Source: Cinclus cinclus (Eukaryota > Chordata > Aves > Passeriformes > Cinclidae). From it: a stretch of DNA of 64,000 nt. Where the stretch lies: the NCBI RefSeq assembly GCF_963662255.1, contig NC_085049.1, positions 22,166,142 through 22,230,141 on the forward strand, written 5' to 3'. Each line of letters opens with the position of its first letter. The stretch's first letter is position 1. This document shows, piece by piece, positions 32,880 to 45,106 of this stretch. The position numbers and the translations under genes are program-made. The notes beneath the pieces were generated by a model. It was not told where the DNA came from. It was given only the letters and a program-made list of their open reading frames with translations, and did not search any database.

Positions 32880-35800
32880 GTGCTTTTCGGGCTTCATTTT
32901 CATCTGAATAACACTCTTTAATGGACATGGAATGATGTGAGGTGTCCTCTCCAACTTGACACTATCCAGAGCCAGTGCTGAGTGGAAAACTGCTCTGTGC
33001 ATTAAGCTAAGCCCTTCCCTGAATCAGGGAAATGCTGACTAGTGTTTCCCCCAAAGGTTGTTTTGGGGAAAACTCTGAGTGCTGCTGAACGTGAATATCA
33101 AGTTAAATTGAAAACAAAACCCTGCCCTCTGGAACCTACTGCCCCTCAAAGCCTGATCACTGCTTTTCTTGGAGCGATGCCCTGTTTTAAGGTTTCGGTT
33201 TGTTTTTCTGGATTTTTTTGCACGTGCTCTAAAGGCAGGGTGAAATTATAGAAATACAGGGATGGAGGAAATTCAAACAGAAACAAACCATGTGACAGGG
33301 CCAAGGCACAGTTTATAGCCTTCTGCAGGTTATTGCACTTGCTCTCTCAGCAAGGATTTTCCAAGAACCCTAAGGTGTGTCTTTCCTTAAAAAAATCTAG
33401 TAAGAGTCTACTGTCCAGAGATGTAAGATAGATTTAAAAATCAGAGCCTGCAATTGCTCCAAAATTTCTTACTAACATTAACTCTGTGTCCCTAGTAACT
33501 CTGAATTCCAAATTTGAAATGATTTCAGTAACATTTCCAGAAGAGCAGCTTCAGGGTAAGATCCAGATTTTACAAAGCACCAGTCTGAATGTACTAAAGA
33601 GTCTTCTTCTGTGTGCACTTGTATACATGCACGTGCAAGTGTATTAAAGCAGATGATATCCAGAAACCACATTTACTATTGGCACATGATGTTTCCCCAT
33701 CAGTCACTCTGACAACAAACACAGGACTTCCAATCCATTACAACCTCAAGGCACCACCAATTTACTTAAACTACTTTAAAGTGCACAGCAAAATAATGGT
33801 TTTTGTAGAAATGAGAAGTTGGGGATATCATGCAGCAGTGGAGAAGGCTGAAGGAGTTTTGTGGTTGCAATTAGCCTACTGCACTTGTGGAATCTGTCAA
33901 ACTGCAGAGGAGAAAGTGAGTCCAGCTCTGCTGGAGCCAGAGATGCACTTTTGAAAAAAATGGACAGGAGCATTCTCATTATTGGGATCTCATTGTTTGA
34001 GACAGTAAAGATGATGGTTTATTTTGCTTCCTTTCGAATTTGGGACATGGTTGCTTCTCTAAGGAGCAGTTCTCCAGGAGAGGCTGGTGGCTGTGGGTGC
34101 CACAGAAGCAAAGCCACCGCACCTTCCACGAGATTGCAGTTTGTCCCTGCCCGCTGCTCTGCCTCGAGGGCTCCCTTCCCAGGAGGAGGAAAGGAGCTCT
34201 AGAAGGGCAGATTGCCTGGCCTTGAAAGGAGGTTTCCAGGATGGAAATGTTGTGCATGGTCTGACTTTTCTGGTTGCTAAATGAACGGGAAAATATACAA
34301 ACAGGCAGGCACGCTCCCAGAGATGTTCTGCAGGGAACCTTTACACACCCCTCTTCTCTGCTCTGAAAACACATTACCACTCCTCCTCTTTCACTTACAG
34401 AAAAGTCCTCATTTTCATGACTTCAATAAAGAATTATGTTCTGAGACCAAACTGCTGAGTCCTCTCTGCTGAGGGGGATGACTGGATCTTCTCCATCATG
34501 CTGTGGATGCACTGTTTTTCCTGTGTGCACTTTCTAAAGGCGGGGTGTACCATTAAGAGCCTTGCCTGCAGACAGAAGGGCAATAATCTGACTGGAGCCA
34601 GTCAGTCCATGACCTCAAGTGCACCATTTGAAAACTACACCTCAAGCCTTGCCCTCATTCTTACTCCACCCTCTGCAGAGCAAATCACACCACTCCAGTT
34701 TCATAACTCTGGGAGACTACTCACCCACCCTGGTTATAGTGCTGCCAGCAGCTTTCGGGAGAGCCCAGTTAGATTGGGACTGCTTTAAGATAAAAAGTAT
34801 TTATTCTGAATTTTCTTTTAGTAATACCTTGAGTGCTCCTTGCTGTTCACATTGCTCTTTCCTAGCTTGCCAGCGTGTCTGAATGAGTTTGCATGGTGTT
34901 TATAAAGAACAGCATTATGACTAGCATACTTTCACAGGTCACAGAACAACTTATATCAATCCAGCTAATTAGCTCTTTTCTGTGGTATTTTTTTACATGA
35001 AATATTTATTCAGTTTTCTTATCTTCTGGAATTTGTGATGTGCAGACAAAGGCATACCACAAAGCGATTCGTTATGAAAACCGCAAGACACTGATCTTTA
35101 TTTGTTCACAAAAACAGTCAAAATTAATTTATCCTAAGGGATGAAAGACGCAGAGAGAGCAAAATGAAAGATGAAGATAACACAGTCTGAAAAAGACAGA
35201 GCAAAGCTTTGTCCAACATCTAGATCTGGCACCTCACCCTACAGTCAGCTGAATTTTTCTACTTTCAGCCTCTTTTATTTTGCATTTTAGCATGACTCTT
35301 GTGCAGCTCCTACCAGCTCAGAGAAGCCAGAGCCTGCCTGGTGACACACCTCCTCTGTCAGGTACATCTCTACCAGCCCTTGGGGAGCTGGAGGGGTCTT
35401 TGCTGTGTTATAGCCCCTCCAGGCTGGTGGCTCCTCCTTCAGCCTTCCTTTTTCAGACTAAATTACCAGAGATGAGTCACTTTTCTTTGCAGGCCATTTC
35501 TCTGAAATCTTTGATCATACCCTCTATTCTCCTGCTGCTTCCATTAGTACTCCAAACTACTATACCAAGCACATCACCTGACCCCTGATTTAAAGATTTA
35601 TGAATGGTAGGAGAAATAAAGAGGAAGATTTTGCTAGTCCCAGACTTTCCTCAAAGTATTTTATTTACTTTTCATTGCAGACTTGTACTGCTTTTGAAAA
35701 ACTTTTTGCCAGAAGGACTGATGCTCTATCCAACATCTTGAAAATAAGACTTTATTATGTTGTTCTTCCCCTGGTTTGCCATCTCTCTCAGTGGAATTTC

Positions 35801-36043
35801 CACCTGCTTCTTCCAGGAGCTACCAACGCAGATTCATAGGAGCTCTATTAACTTTTAAAGTGCAAGTTAACGTCATTCTGAACAGCCTTATGTTTTCATC
35901 TTACTGCCATCAGCTGAAAAGAAAAACCACCACCAGTCCTCTTTTCAGCAGCTCATTAAATCTTATTAAAATACATGTCTGAAAAAATAGGTAAATTAAC
36001 TCCACAAATCTGCTGTGACAATGTCCAGCCTGCCAGTCATTCA
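32880..36043. other. Non-coding DNA, nothing recognised
   Basis: The longest frames are 133 codons minus at 33979-34380 and 113 codons plus at 33613-33954 and 33861-34202, overlapping in several frames with no domain. A TGCACGTGCA E-box palindrome lies at about 33629-33638. No repeat family was recognised until the pyrimidine microsatellite at 36044. Confidence 0.5.
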
Positions 36044-36131
36044 TTTTTCTTTTTTTCTTTTTCTCTTTTTCTCTTTTTCTCTTTTTCTCTTTTTCTCTTC
36101 TTCTCTTTTTCTCTTTTTCTCTTTTTCTCTT
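36044..36131 (+). repeat. (CTCTTTTT)n octanucleotide pyrimidine repeat
   Basis: About nine copies of an 8-base CTCTTTTT unit, with one CTTCT variant in the middle, follow a T-rich lead-in. It merges directly into the TTCC array. The resulting frames (leucine/phenylalanine/serine-rich on plus, lysine/arginine/glutamate-rich on minus) are repeat artefacts. Confidence 0.95.
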
Positions 36132-36231
36132 TTCCTTCCTTCCTTCCTTCCTTCCTTCCTTCCTTCCTTCCTTCCTTCCTTCCTTCCTTCCTTCCTTCCT
36201 TCCTTCCTTCCTTCCTTCCTTCCTTCCTTCC
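36132..36231 (+). repeat. (TTCC)25 tetranucleotide microsatellite
   Basis: Exactly 100 bases of uninterrupted TTCC units (GGAA on the minus strand). Perfect arrays this long mutate fast. GGAA is also the ETS-family core, and GGAA microsatellites can bind ETS factors, but any role here is speculative. Confidence 0.98.
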
Positions 36232-36959
36232 ATGACTTACTAATATTAATAAGGATAATACTTATCTTGAGGCAAAACTTTTCTGTTAAACCTAGCTAAT
36301 ATATGCTAAATATTTTTAGGTAACCTTACTTACTTTCACTTTTCTCACATATAGACAGATATTGCCTGTGTGAGCCAGCAGGACATTTACAAAAAAGCAG
36401 CTTGTATGTCTCTGGTTTGCAAAGGACAAACAAGAACCACTGATTCCCTAAGCAGCATTTCTGATAAGGGGAGCTGATTAAGTGAAATGCAGATGGAATA
36501 ACAGACTGCCATCTGCTTTCCTGTTTTAATTTTTGTGGTAAATTTGGAGAGCCTGTATCTCTCATTTATGCATATACACACTCATGAATCTTAGCTGCAG
36601 GGCAAATGGGGAGTACGTGAGCATTATTAATTTGATAAAAAAAACCAAAACAAAACATGAAAAAAAATCCTTGCGTTATTTTTGAAGGGACCTTTATCTT
36701 TGTTTGAACTTCAAACACAGCTAATGTCAAGTAACCCAACCTTAATTTACCATGAAAGACACTAATATCCAGTCCTTCACAGAAATGATCCACAATCAGC
36801 ATTCCCTACAGGATCTTTGGCACAGTCAGTAGAGATTTTTTGTTTCTCTTTCCTACTTCTGAATGTGCTTTACAATCAATTATTCATCCCGTGTCCTCTA
36901 TCTCCAGAGCCTTTCATCATTATCTCTGAAAAAGAAATCAGGATGAAAAACCATAATTG

Positions 36960-37090
36960 CTTCAATTTCATTAATTTATAACTGTCATTCCCTTCTGTGA
37001 CTTGACCAAAAGAGCACTTCACTCATTGCTGGATTGCCCAGACTATTTATAACTTCTGAAAAATTATTGCTAATAAACAGTTGCTCTGTT
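36960..37090. other. AT-rich block with a MEF2-type motif, possible conserved element
   Basis: Contains CATTAATTTATAAC, then an exact MEF2 consensus match CTATTTATAA at 37043-37052, then AAATTATTGCTAATAAACAG. The motif spacing and absence of simple-repeat character resemble a conserved non-coding element. MEF2-type matches are frequent in AT-rich DNA, so support is weak. Confidence 0.2.
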
Positions 37091-39063
37091 AAGTTCCAGT
37101 TTACCAGGAAAGGGGAAAAAGCTGAGGGAGGCCCCCTGGGTTTAGTCCCAGCATTGTCCTTCACCAGCTCTGGTCTGGACTAGGAACCTTCCTCTGAGAA
37201 TAGCTGGGATTTGGGGAGCAGGGAATCAGCTCTCTACAACTGAATCATGACTGATCTGTTTGGTCTTCCTTTATCCCCATCACTGCCTGTGCTCTGGTTT
37301 GCATAACTGCATAGTTACCTCTTAGCTATAAAAAAGAGGAAGTCTTCTTGTGGAAAGAAATATTAAGAAGAATATTCTGTCTTATATTTCTAAATATTTC
37401 AATGTTAACATTTCAAAATTATAGAGACCAATTCTTTTTAATGCCTGAAGTTTAATGTACTGAGATCCTTTGGTCAGAGGGTAACATTTGGATCACATTT
37501 TATTTAAAAACACAAAGAAAAATGTGTATATTGCTGTAGTTTTGAAGCTAAGGAGTGATTTGACACAACAATAGGGAATCTTTGTCAGTTACACCAATTT
37601 CCCTACTAAAGGGAGAAAAAGATCACAATTGAGAGCCCCCCTTTGCAAGCTCCTTGTGCAATGGTACCCAGCGAAGTGCCAGCTGAGGGTGAGTAAGAAA
37701 TCTGGAGCTGGATGGAATGCCAAGTATGAGCTCAGCTGAGGGGAAAGAAAATACCTCCCTCTGCAATAGGGCAAGAGCCGGCTATGGCTTTTCATCTTCA
37801 CCTCGCCAATGTCCCCATGACTACAGACCAAAGTGCACAACCTTTGCTTGGCTGGCAAACTCGGCAGCTCCTGTCTCAGGCTGTTCTCTTTGCCATGTCT
37901 GGTGCACAAAGGTCTGCCCTGGCCACTGCTGTGGGTGGGTGTAGCCTGTGGACAAGATGAGGAAAGGAGGCTCAGGCTTGCTGTGCTGTTTACACTCCAG
38001 CTTTAATTGCATCTGGTTGCTGAGATGCACATTGCTCTTAAAAACTGGAAACAGAGAGTTTGGCTGCTCAGACAGGAGCTGCATAAGCCTGCTTACAGTT
38101 TCATCTGGTGACAGCAGCTGGTTTCAAAGCAGTTTAGTCACTGCCATTGAGAATATTAATTAAGGACTCACTCCTTCTGCCTGCAGATCACAAAGGTTTA
38201 TTGGCAGTCCCACCTAAACAAGCCAGGCTGGTTTAACCATCCAGTCCTAGCAGTTTCCCAATGTCCTCTGGACCTGATTTACCACCAGCTTCTTTTCTGC
38301 AGCAAGTTGCAGAAAGGAATAAGACTCTTTTAAGGCTGGATTTAGCCAAGAAAACCACGCTAAGGAAGGGCTACATCATACTTTAACTGGGATTTCCATT
38401 CAGTTCTAATTAGGCTGTGTAAAAATGTCTCCAAACATATTTAACTTGTATGGAGTGGCATAACATTCAAGGCTTAAAATTTTAATTTATGGGTTTGGGT
38501 GGGTGCCTGATAAGTCTAATGTTTAATGAATCTGTCCTCACTTGGCAATTTGCCATTGGTGATCACAGGGTTTGTGTATGCCCCTAGGTATTTATATCTG
38601 TAAAATTGATAGTGTGTGAAATGTCCTATATTTGACAAAACATGGCTGTTTTATTTTCTCCTGAAATGACATAATTACTCCTGCAGGATATGTGGTCAGT
38701 TGAAGATTTGCAATTTTTCATATTAAAGAGTTCTATATATTATTCCTGACAGGCAATGTTTTATTTTTGTGAAGGATTCAGAGTCTATTTAGTTAGAAGC
38801 TGCATTTTGTTTAAGACTCACATTGGAAGACTTTTTGGGACAGGGGCTATCTTTGTGTTGTAACACAATTGAAACAATAACTTAAAAAAACCCTGTAAAA
38901 TGGGATTTTCCATTAATTGTGCAGATGGTCATTTGCTAAAAATACACATAGAAATTAAAGTGGCACAAAAGCTAGTAAGAGTAAACACACACACAAAAAA
39001 ATCTCTTAGTCTAAGTCCAGAAAGAAAGGAGCATGAGACAACAAAAAGCTCATGGATGCTAAT

Positions 39064-39079
39064 AAAAAAAAAAAAAAAA
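39064..39079 (+). repeat. A16 homopolymer run
   Basis: A pure A-run is preceded by AAT and followed by GGAAAATCC. No retrocopy body or target-site duplication was recognised, so it is called a homopolymer. Confidence 0.9.
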
Positions 39080-41511
39080 GGAAAATCCTTTGTTATTCAA
39101 CCAGGACTTTTAAAATATCTTTATTTCTTCCTTTCAAATACCACCAATGAAATATTTAAGTAAATTTTCCGCTCCCTTGCCAATGACAACTGAAAAACTT
39201 CTGTGCTAAAAAAAGACAGGAAAACAAAATCAGGAAGGTGATCCTATATGAAAATAAAACCAACTGGATACAGTCTGAGGGTTCAGCACTGGTACAACAA
39301 TAAGTCTTTTGAAGGTCTCCCAGTTCAGCTACAGTTAAGAAAAACGATGGTGTTGTCAACCCCTCTGAAATGCTCTGGATTTTGTAGATGTGCTACCATA
39401 AAAATTCAAAGCACCTCCACTTTCAGTGTCTGCCCAGGTCCATCCAGCTCTGAAGAAAACTTGCTGTGTCCCTCTTACACAGTGGCACAAATCCAAAAAT
39501 CCAAGAGACAAATCCAGCAAATCCAAGAGTTATCTCTGTCACCTAAAGTCTCCCTTGTACCCCCTAAGAAAGGAGACAATAATTTAAAAGACACTCCTTT
39601 TAGAAATTGCATCAACCAAGTCTATTTTTTCATGGTAGTTTCTAACCCTGCCCCACAGCTAATTTGGGAAAAACCAGCAGGTAAAAGGTGTGTTTTGATG
39701 CTAATGTGGCGCAACAGTGGCCAAATAGCTCTTCTGAGTGCCCACATGCCTGTCATCTGTGCTATGCTGAATATCTGAGCACAAAATCATAGCCGATGTC
39801 CCTCCCTTTTCTTCTTCAGAGTATCAGGAAAGGTCTGATCTTTTTCTCCTACATCTTCCTTCTCCTCCATAGCTCCTGTTCTCCAGGGATCCTCCCTCTG
39901 GCTGGAGGGTGTTCAGATTTCAGTTTGGGGGAACACTGCTGCCTGATGTGAAACTCCAGTGAGGAAACTACTCACTGGGCTCACACCCTGGCAGAGGAAT
40001 TTCTCTACACAAACCAGGCAACATCTGTCAGTTCAGATCAGGGGTGAGAACATGTTTTCCTGTGGAGCAGGGTTTTTATGGAGGACGTTTGGTTTGTTAA
40101 GACGTGGAGAGAAACTTGAAAAATCTGGGCAGACGTTTTGGCCAGCTTGTTTTCCTGTTTGCTTGAGGCTGTTTGCTGCTGCTCTCCTCCTGGCGTAACC
40201 TGCTGCATCATTTTAGCATAAAATAGCAGAGATGGCATTTGTTATCTCTATTCTTAGAGGCTGTTCTTAAATTTCTATTAAAATGTTTTCATTTCTTTGC
40301 TACAACTTGCAGCAATTTTATCTACCAAAAAGTGGTTTCTTTTCCTGATGCAAACCTGCCTGGTCCACTCTAACTCTGGTCTCCTCTGAAAGTTTCTTTA
40401 TGTCAACCTAAAATGTGTTTGTGGCCCCATATGACAGTTTATCCTTGGAACTCTCCATCTTGGAATAACTGAAATTAAGGTTGTGACTTTACTCATAATA
40501 TCTGTCCACTGAAGTAGATATTCTAAATTAATATGGCCTCTTTACCCGTGAAATCTCCTTTCTTACAAGGGATCAAATATCTGAGTTAATCATCACAGAG
40601 GTGATGGAGGTATTTTTGCCTGACAGCTGTAACTTATTTCTTTGGCCCACTGGGCCAGTTCAGTCACCTTGGCAGAAGAGTGACCCATTTTGGCCCTGCA
40701 GATAAGTTGCAGAAATTGTGCAACATTTTCAGCCTCTGAGAGAGTTTGACATCTTGAGCAGAGCTCAGAGACACCAATAGCAAACAAAGAAGGGGAAAAT
40801 CGCTGGTATTTCTGTCTGTTTCTGTTCACTTAATTAAAGATTTAAAACATCAAGGTGCCTTTTTTCAGATCAAAATTTCACCTAAATAATTATGTGCAAG
40901 AGGAAAATAAGAGAAAGAAAGTCTATAAATGGATTTGCCTGTCATTAGAGCTTGAAAGAATCCCTCACTATGTTCCCAAAATCACAAGCAGGATGAAAAT
41001 CATGCACATGTGTGTGTGGACATGCACAAACTTCTTCAGGCTCCAGCTCTCACACACATTTGTTTGAGGTTTTAGGGGTCTCAGAAGATGCTACAAAACC
41101 AAATGAGATTACAGCAAAGAGATTCATATTTTTGAGATACTGTTTTCCTAGAATGATATATTAACTTTCAACATGAAGATGCTTTCCATCCCCAGCGTGT
41201 GTTGGGTGGGTGGATAGGTGGATGGGGGAGGAAGAGGAGGGCAAAACAGAGAAAAGGAAGTGAAGACTCCAGTAGTATTCATTTAGTTTGATTAACTGAG
41301 TGATACTTAAATTATGATGTACATTGATATTATTTTTGTGCAAGTTACACCAAGAAAAGGATACTGGAATAAGGATTATGTATTAAATTCTACTGTAAAA
41401 AAGTGGCTGCATGTTTGTGTGTCTCATTAACTCCTCTGACATGAAATAACCAGTGTTCCTGGAATATTTCAGTTTACCAAAGAGGTTTCACTGTTGAGCA
41501 CAGCGCTTTTT

Positions 41512-41553
41512 TTCCTCCCCTTTTTTCTCTTCCCTCCCCCCTCTTTCTCTTTG
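41512..41553 (+). repeat. Polypyrimidine tract at the edge of the regulatory cluster
   Basis: T- and C-runs ending in CTCTTTCTCTTTGAGTCTGAG. It precedes the motif cluster. The following AG lies in TTTGAG and TCTGAG contexts, which are poor acceptors, so it is not called as a splice site. Confidence 0.7.
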
Positions 41554-42100
41554 AGTCTGAGTCTAGGATAAAACCTCAGTGATTAGCTTCGTTGCCGGCA
41601 ACAAGCCTGATTCTTTAATGTAGCTGCTCTGCTCCTTAGCTTTGTTTTCATTATTATTTGCATTGTGCAGCAGATGACTAAGAGATAGTCAAAAGATCAA
41701 AGGTTTCCTTTGATGGTTTCTATCACGGATCCCTGCTGTATTAAAAAGGATCTCAGGTCAGGACATTCTTGTTCACACGCAGATCTGAACAAGGGGCTGC
41801 ACGGGGTGATCAAACTGGATGAAGGCTGAACACATCCATCAAAGGGCTGCCCACATTGGCCCAAACAGAAGAGGAGGTTCTACCTCCACAACCATGACAT
41901 TAACTAGTGACAGATGTCTCCCCGTGGCTGCTGCTTTGATGTGTCAGGACTAAGGAGAAGCAGAGAACATGGAGGGCTTGTGCTTTCCACATTACTCTAG
42001 AACCGTTTTATAAAATACAACAAAACACAATACAATACAATAAAATAAATAAAATAAAATAGCAATTCATAATGAGTGATTTCTGGTATCAAAGGGTACT
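41554..42100. promoter_or_regulatory. Candidate enhancer: RFX X-box, POU/SOX site and four TCF/LEF sites
   Basis: Exact motif matches read directly: GTTGCCGGCAAC at 41591-41602 (perfect palindrome, RFX X-box pattern with zero spacer); ATTTGCAT at 41656-41663 (POU octamer) overlapping CATTGT at 41661-41666 (SOX); ATCAAAGG at 41696-41703 and CCTTTGAT at 41707-41714, a perfect inverted TCF/LEF pair with a 3-base spacer; further ATCAAAGG at 41838-41845 and 42088-42095. CTTGTTC (41768-41774) and GAACAAG (41787-41793) form an inverted SOX-like pair. No coding frame or transposon overlaps the core; low-complexity AT sequence lies at 42012-42060. Wnt-responsive enhancer activity is inferred. Confidence 0.4.
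42012..42060. repeat. (AATAC)n/(AATAA)n A-rich repeat
   Basis: ACAATACAATACAATA passes into AAATAAATAAAATAAAAT, an impure pentanucleotide repeat inside the motif cluster region. Confidence 0.9.
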
Positions 42101-42203
42101 TGCTCCTCACAGAACAACACAGACAAACCCAGCTTGCAGACCCAAACGATGCCTGTGTCAGGTCTTTCTCACACGTTGCATTTTATCTTGCAAACATTTA
42201 GTA

Positions 42204-42226
42204 AACAACAACAACAACAACAACAA
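42204..42226. repeat. (AAC)n trinucleotide microsatellite
   Basis: Between seven and eight AAC units, ending in AATCGAG. Pure and short. Confidence 0.95.
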
Positions 42227-45027
42227 TCGAGTCACTGCAGCCCCTCTGTGAAGTGAAGCACCTTCATGCACAGGAGGGAGAAGGAGACACCGAGACCAAA
42301 ACCAAACCTTAGTCTCTGAAAAGTGCCCTGGTACAGATTGGCCACATCCATGTTTCAAACTCCTGGCTGCAGGCTAAAATGATTTTAGATGTTTTTTGTG
42401 CTTGTGAGAGAGTGTGGTGATATTTTTATGCTATTTCATATATATCAGGTGAAGACTGCTTTAGCAATTTTGCCAAAACCCTTGCTCCGAGTTTGCTCCT
42501 GGGTTTCCCACCACACCAACGACAGTGCCATTCTCCTGCACTGAAGACGTTTACTTGGAAGGTACACCCATTTCCTGAGTAAAAGAGAAAAAAAGCAATG
42601 ACAACCCCCCACTTTTTATGCCAGGCAATTTTTATTTACATTAGGACTCTTGCCAGGGTAAATGCTGTCATGTCTCTAAAGAGTATTAATCTACCATTAA
42701 AAGATTTCAGTGTGGACTTGCCCCTAAATTTCACAGACATCTCCAGCTGTCATTCAGTGCAACAGCAGCTCAGTTGCACCTCGAGGGGGAGGATTCAGCT
42801 CTGAAAACATCATATGGAGAGAGTTTTTTAACCCAAAGTAAGTACTGAACCCACCTGCCTCATGCCAGCAGTGAGCTCAGGGCACTTCCATGGCTCCCAC
42901 AGAATTCCCACAGAAGTGCTCATTCTGACTAGCTCCCCATCTGTGTTATGATGCTGCAGAGGGAGTTCTGGATGTTTAGACATCAAAAATGAATCAAAAT
43001 GAATCTCACCATAAAAATACACTATGGCCTTCTATTGCTCAGCTAATGCCAAGGCTTGGCTTTTAGAAGGAATTTTGGCTAGTGGTTTTTAGTTCCTTCA
43101 GCAGCTCTCACTCAGATCATCCTCTTTATCATTAATTTACTGGGCTGATTTCACGTTTCAAGCAGCATCCATGTCTGAGATGGCTTGTTCTGTTGTGTTC
43201 CATTTTGTGCTTTTAAAAAACAACCCCCAAAACAACCCTTCCCTGACACCCTCCTTGAAGCAATCAGCAGATGCAAAACTAGAACATGAAAATTAAAGGG
43301 GAATTTTAAATACAAAGCCCATTGCTGAGCAGCTTTGCAGCAGTGTGTGAAAGAAGGTGTGTGTCCTTAAAAATGTGAAAAAGGAACTTTCTTCATTTGT
43401 CATCAGAGCAGCTTCTCCTACTGAGCAAGGAGGACACAAATTGGCAGGAATCTCATGATCTGAGAGTGCTTATGAAGCAATGGGAATAATTCCACTCTTG
43501 GTCTACAGTTTAAGGGAGCCTTTTTACTAATAACAGTATTACCTGTAATAGCCCCAGAGTTACTTGATTTAAATTCCAAAAACTTGACAGCCTTACAGAC
43601 CAGATTTTATCTGTCCTCCTCCCCTCTGCTGCGAAATTACCTGACATCATAACATGTTCTTTTCTCTCTTCTCAGACCATCAAATATCCAATTCCAGTAA
43701 CAGAGGGTTATTTCTCTGTCAGTTCAGTCTTCAGCTGGTGGAGAAATAGAACAGATTCTGTTTTGTTACGCTTTTGATACATGGCCTTGTCTTCCAAAAT
43801 CATCACTTTTTTCATGTTAGCTATGAACCATATTTTGAAACACTTCACAGTGGTGATTATTTATGCAACAGTTTTAGTGGTGATAGTCTGAATACCTATA
43901 GAGTGGAAAACTCCCCAGAATTTGGTCTTGAAGATGTGTTTTTAAAGCACAGTTGTAGTGCTATTCAATTTCTTGTCTAAAACAGGACCATTTGCCTGAT
44001 GACTAAATCTACTGGAAATTTTTCAATCAATATTCCCTATTTGCTGATGAGCAGGGAGAGCAGGAAGGCTGTGGGCAGGATTCTGGTACAGCATTCTCAT
44101 GAGCTGCTGTTTTGTTGTTGAATGTAGGCGCCAGAGTTACACTGCTGCTTGCTGAGAGAATGCCTGGCAAAAACGTGAGGGCAAAAGCACATTTGTGTAT
44201 GCACAGGACATATCCCAGCCTGTCAACGACTTGAAATAACATGCAAATAGGTGCCAGTACATCTATCATTCTGTTTATTGTCTTTACTCACTTTCAGTTT
44301 GACTTCTCATACAATTCTGGCTCTAAGCAGTTGATAAACACCACTGGACTACTGGATTTTGTTTCCCACCAACATCACGTCTTTATCTTTTGGAAAGGTT
44401 GATGAAATACAAACAGTATAAGAAAAACTTTACTGGCAAGGGCCTCTGTGTCCTGCTCCACCACAGCAATGTACTGTGGTTGCTTTGTATCTGTTGCATA
44501 GTTTGTTTGAGTGACACTCTGACAAATGGTCTTTTTAGCACTGAAACTTAAACAAGGAGTGGATTGAGTAAAATCACAACCTGGACTGACTCAAAATGAC
44601 ATATCAGGAACATTTTTCAGTGGTCAGTTTCCTGATGGTTGAATTAACTGCAGTTTTATCTTGCTCTGTATTGGCTGTTTTACCTCACTTTCACCAAATT
44701 GCTTTCTTATCATCATAAACACCACTGAATTACTGTAAACTGCCAAAGTGGCAGAGCCCTGCTCTCCAGCCCATGGGTGCAATCACTGCATTTCACTCTC
44801 TCAGCTGCCCATTGTATTTGAAATCATCTCAAGAGAAACAAGCCAACAGAACAATATTGCCCGAACTGTCACACACACACCGTTCTGTTGTCGTACAACT
44901 GGACAGGAATTTCATGGGCAAATATGTGCCAGACAAACGCACAACAGAAAAACAGCTTTGCTCAAGCTGCTGTCAAGTTGAGTTATAAAAACAACCACTT
45001 TTCCATGCATTTCCTTTCATTTTGTAG
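42227..45027. other. Non-coding DNA, nothing recognised
   Basis: Short frames only (80 codons minus at 44027-44269, 77 plus at 44748-44981). A small CACACACACAC run is at about 44871-44881. An ATGCAAAT octamer occurs near 44241. A segment near 44745 (AAGTGGCAGAGCC) faintly resembles MIR but is too short to call. Confidence 0.5.
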
Positions 45028-45106
45028 TTGCCAAGATGACATCCAAAGGAGGCTGAGGAAAGACACTGAGAGTGGCATGGATGCATTCCAATTCCTTCTT
45101 CTGAGG
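45028..45106 (+). other. Candidate 79-bp exon with consensus splice sites
   Basis: TTTCCTTTCATTTTGTAG ends at 45027, and a GTGAGAAG donor starts at 45107 after CTGAGG; both are near-consensus. Only one of three frames is open. It gives a charged 26-residue peptide beginning CQDDIQRRLRKDTES, in a one-base-offset phase that closes in phase 0. I do not recognise the peptide. Of the four candidate exons it has the best combined acceptor and donor. It may belong to a gene mostly outside the window, or to a lncRNA, or be chance. Confidence 0.22.

Larger units (their letters stand above)
36232..41499. other. Long non-coding stretch, nothing gene-like recognised
   Basis: The longest frame is 176 codons plus at 39248-39778, with no domain, membrane segment or family motif, and unsupported by splice context. 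Around 37138-37200 a CTGGGTTTAGTCCCAGCATT segment loosely resembles the core of a MIR-type SINE but was not called. The poly-A run at 39064 and the MEF2-type block at 36960 have their own entries. Confidence 0.5.

Noticed and set aside
36015..36299. Overlapping open frames on both strands giving phenylalanine/leucine/serine-rich and lysine/glutamate-rich peptides
   Set aside because: They are produced by the CTCTTTTT and TTCC microsatellites, which contain no stop codons in several frames.
37138..37200. CTGGGTTTAGTCCCAGCATT resembling the MIR core
   Set aside because: Match limited to about 20 bases with no colinear continuation good enough to call.
39248..39778. 176-codon plus frame
   Set aside because: No recognisable domain, no start or splice context, and composition matching surrounding non-coding DNA.
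44745..44770. AAGTGGCAGAGCC resembling MIR
   Set aside because: Too short, and flanking sequence does not follow MIR.
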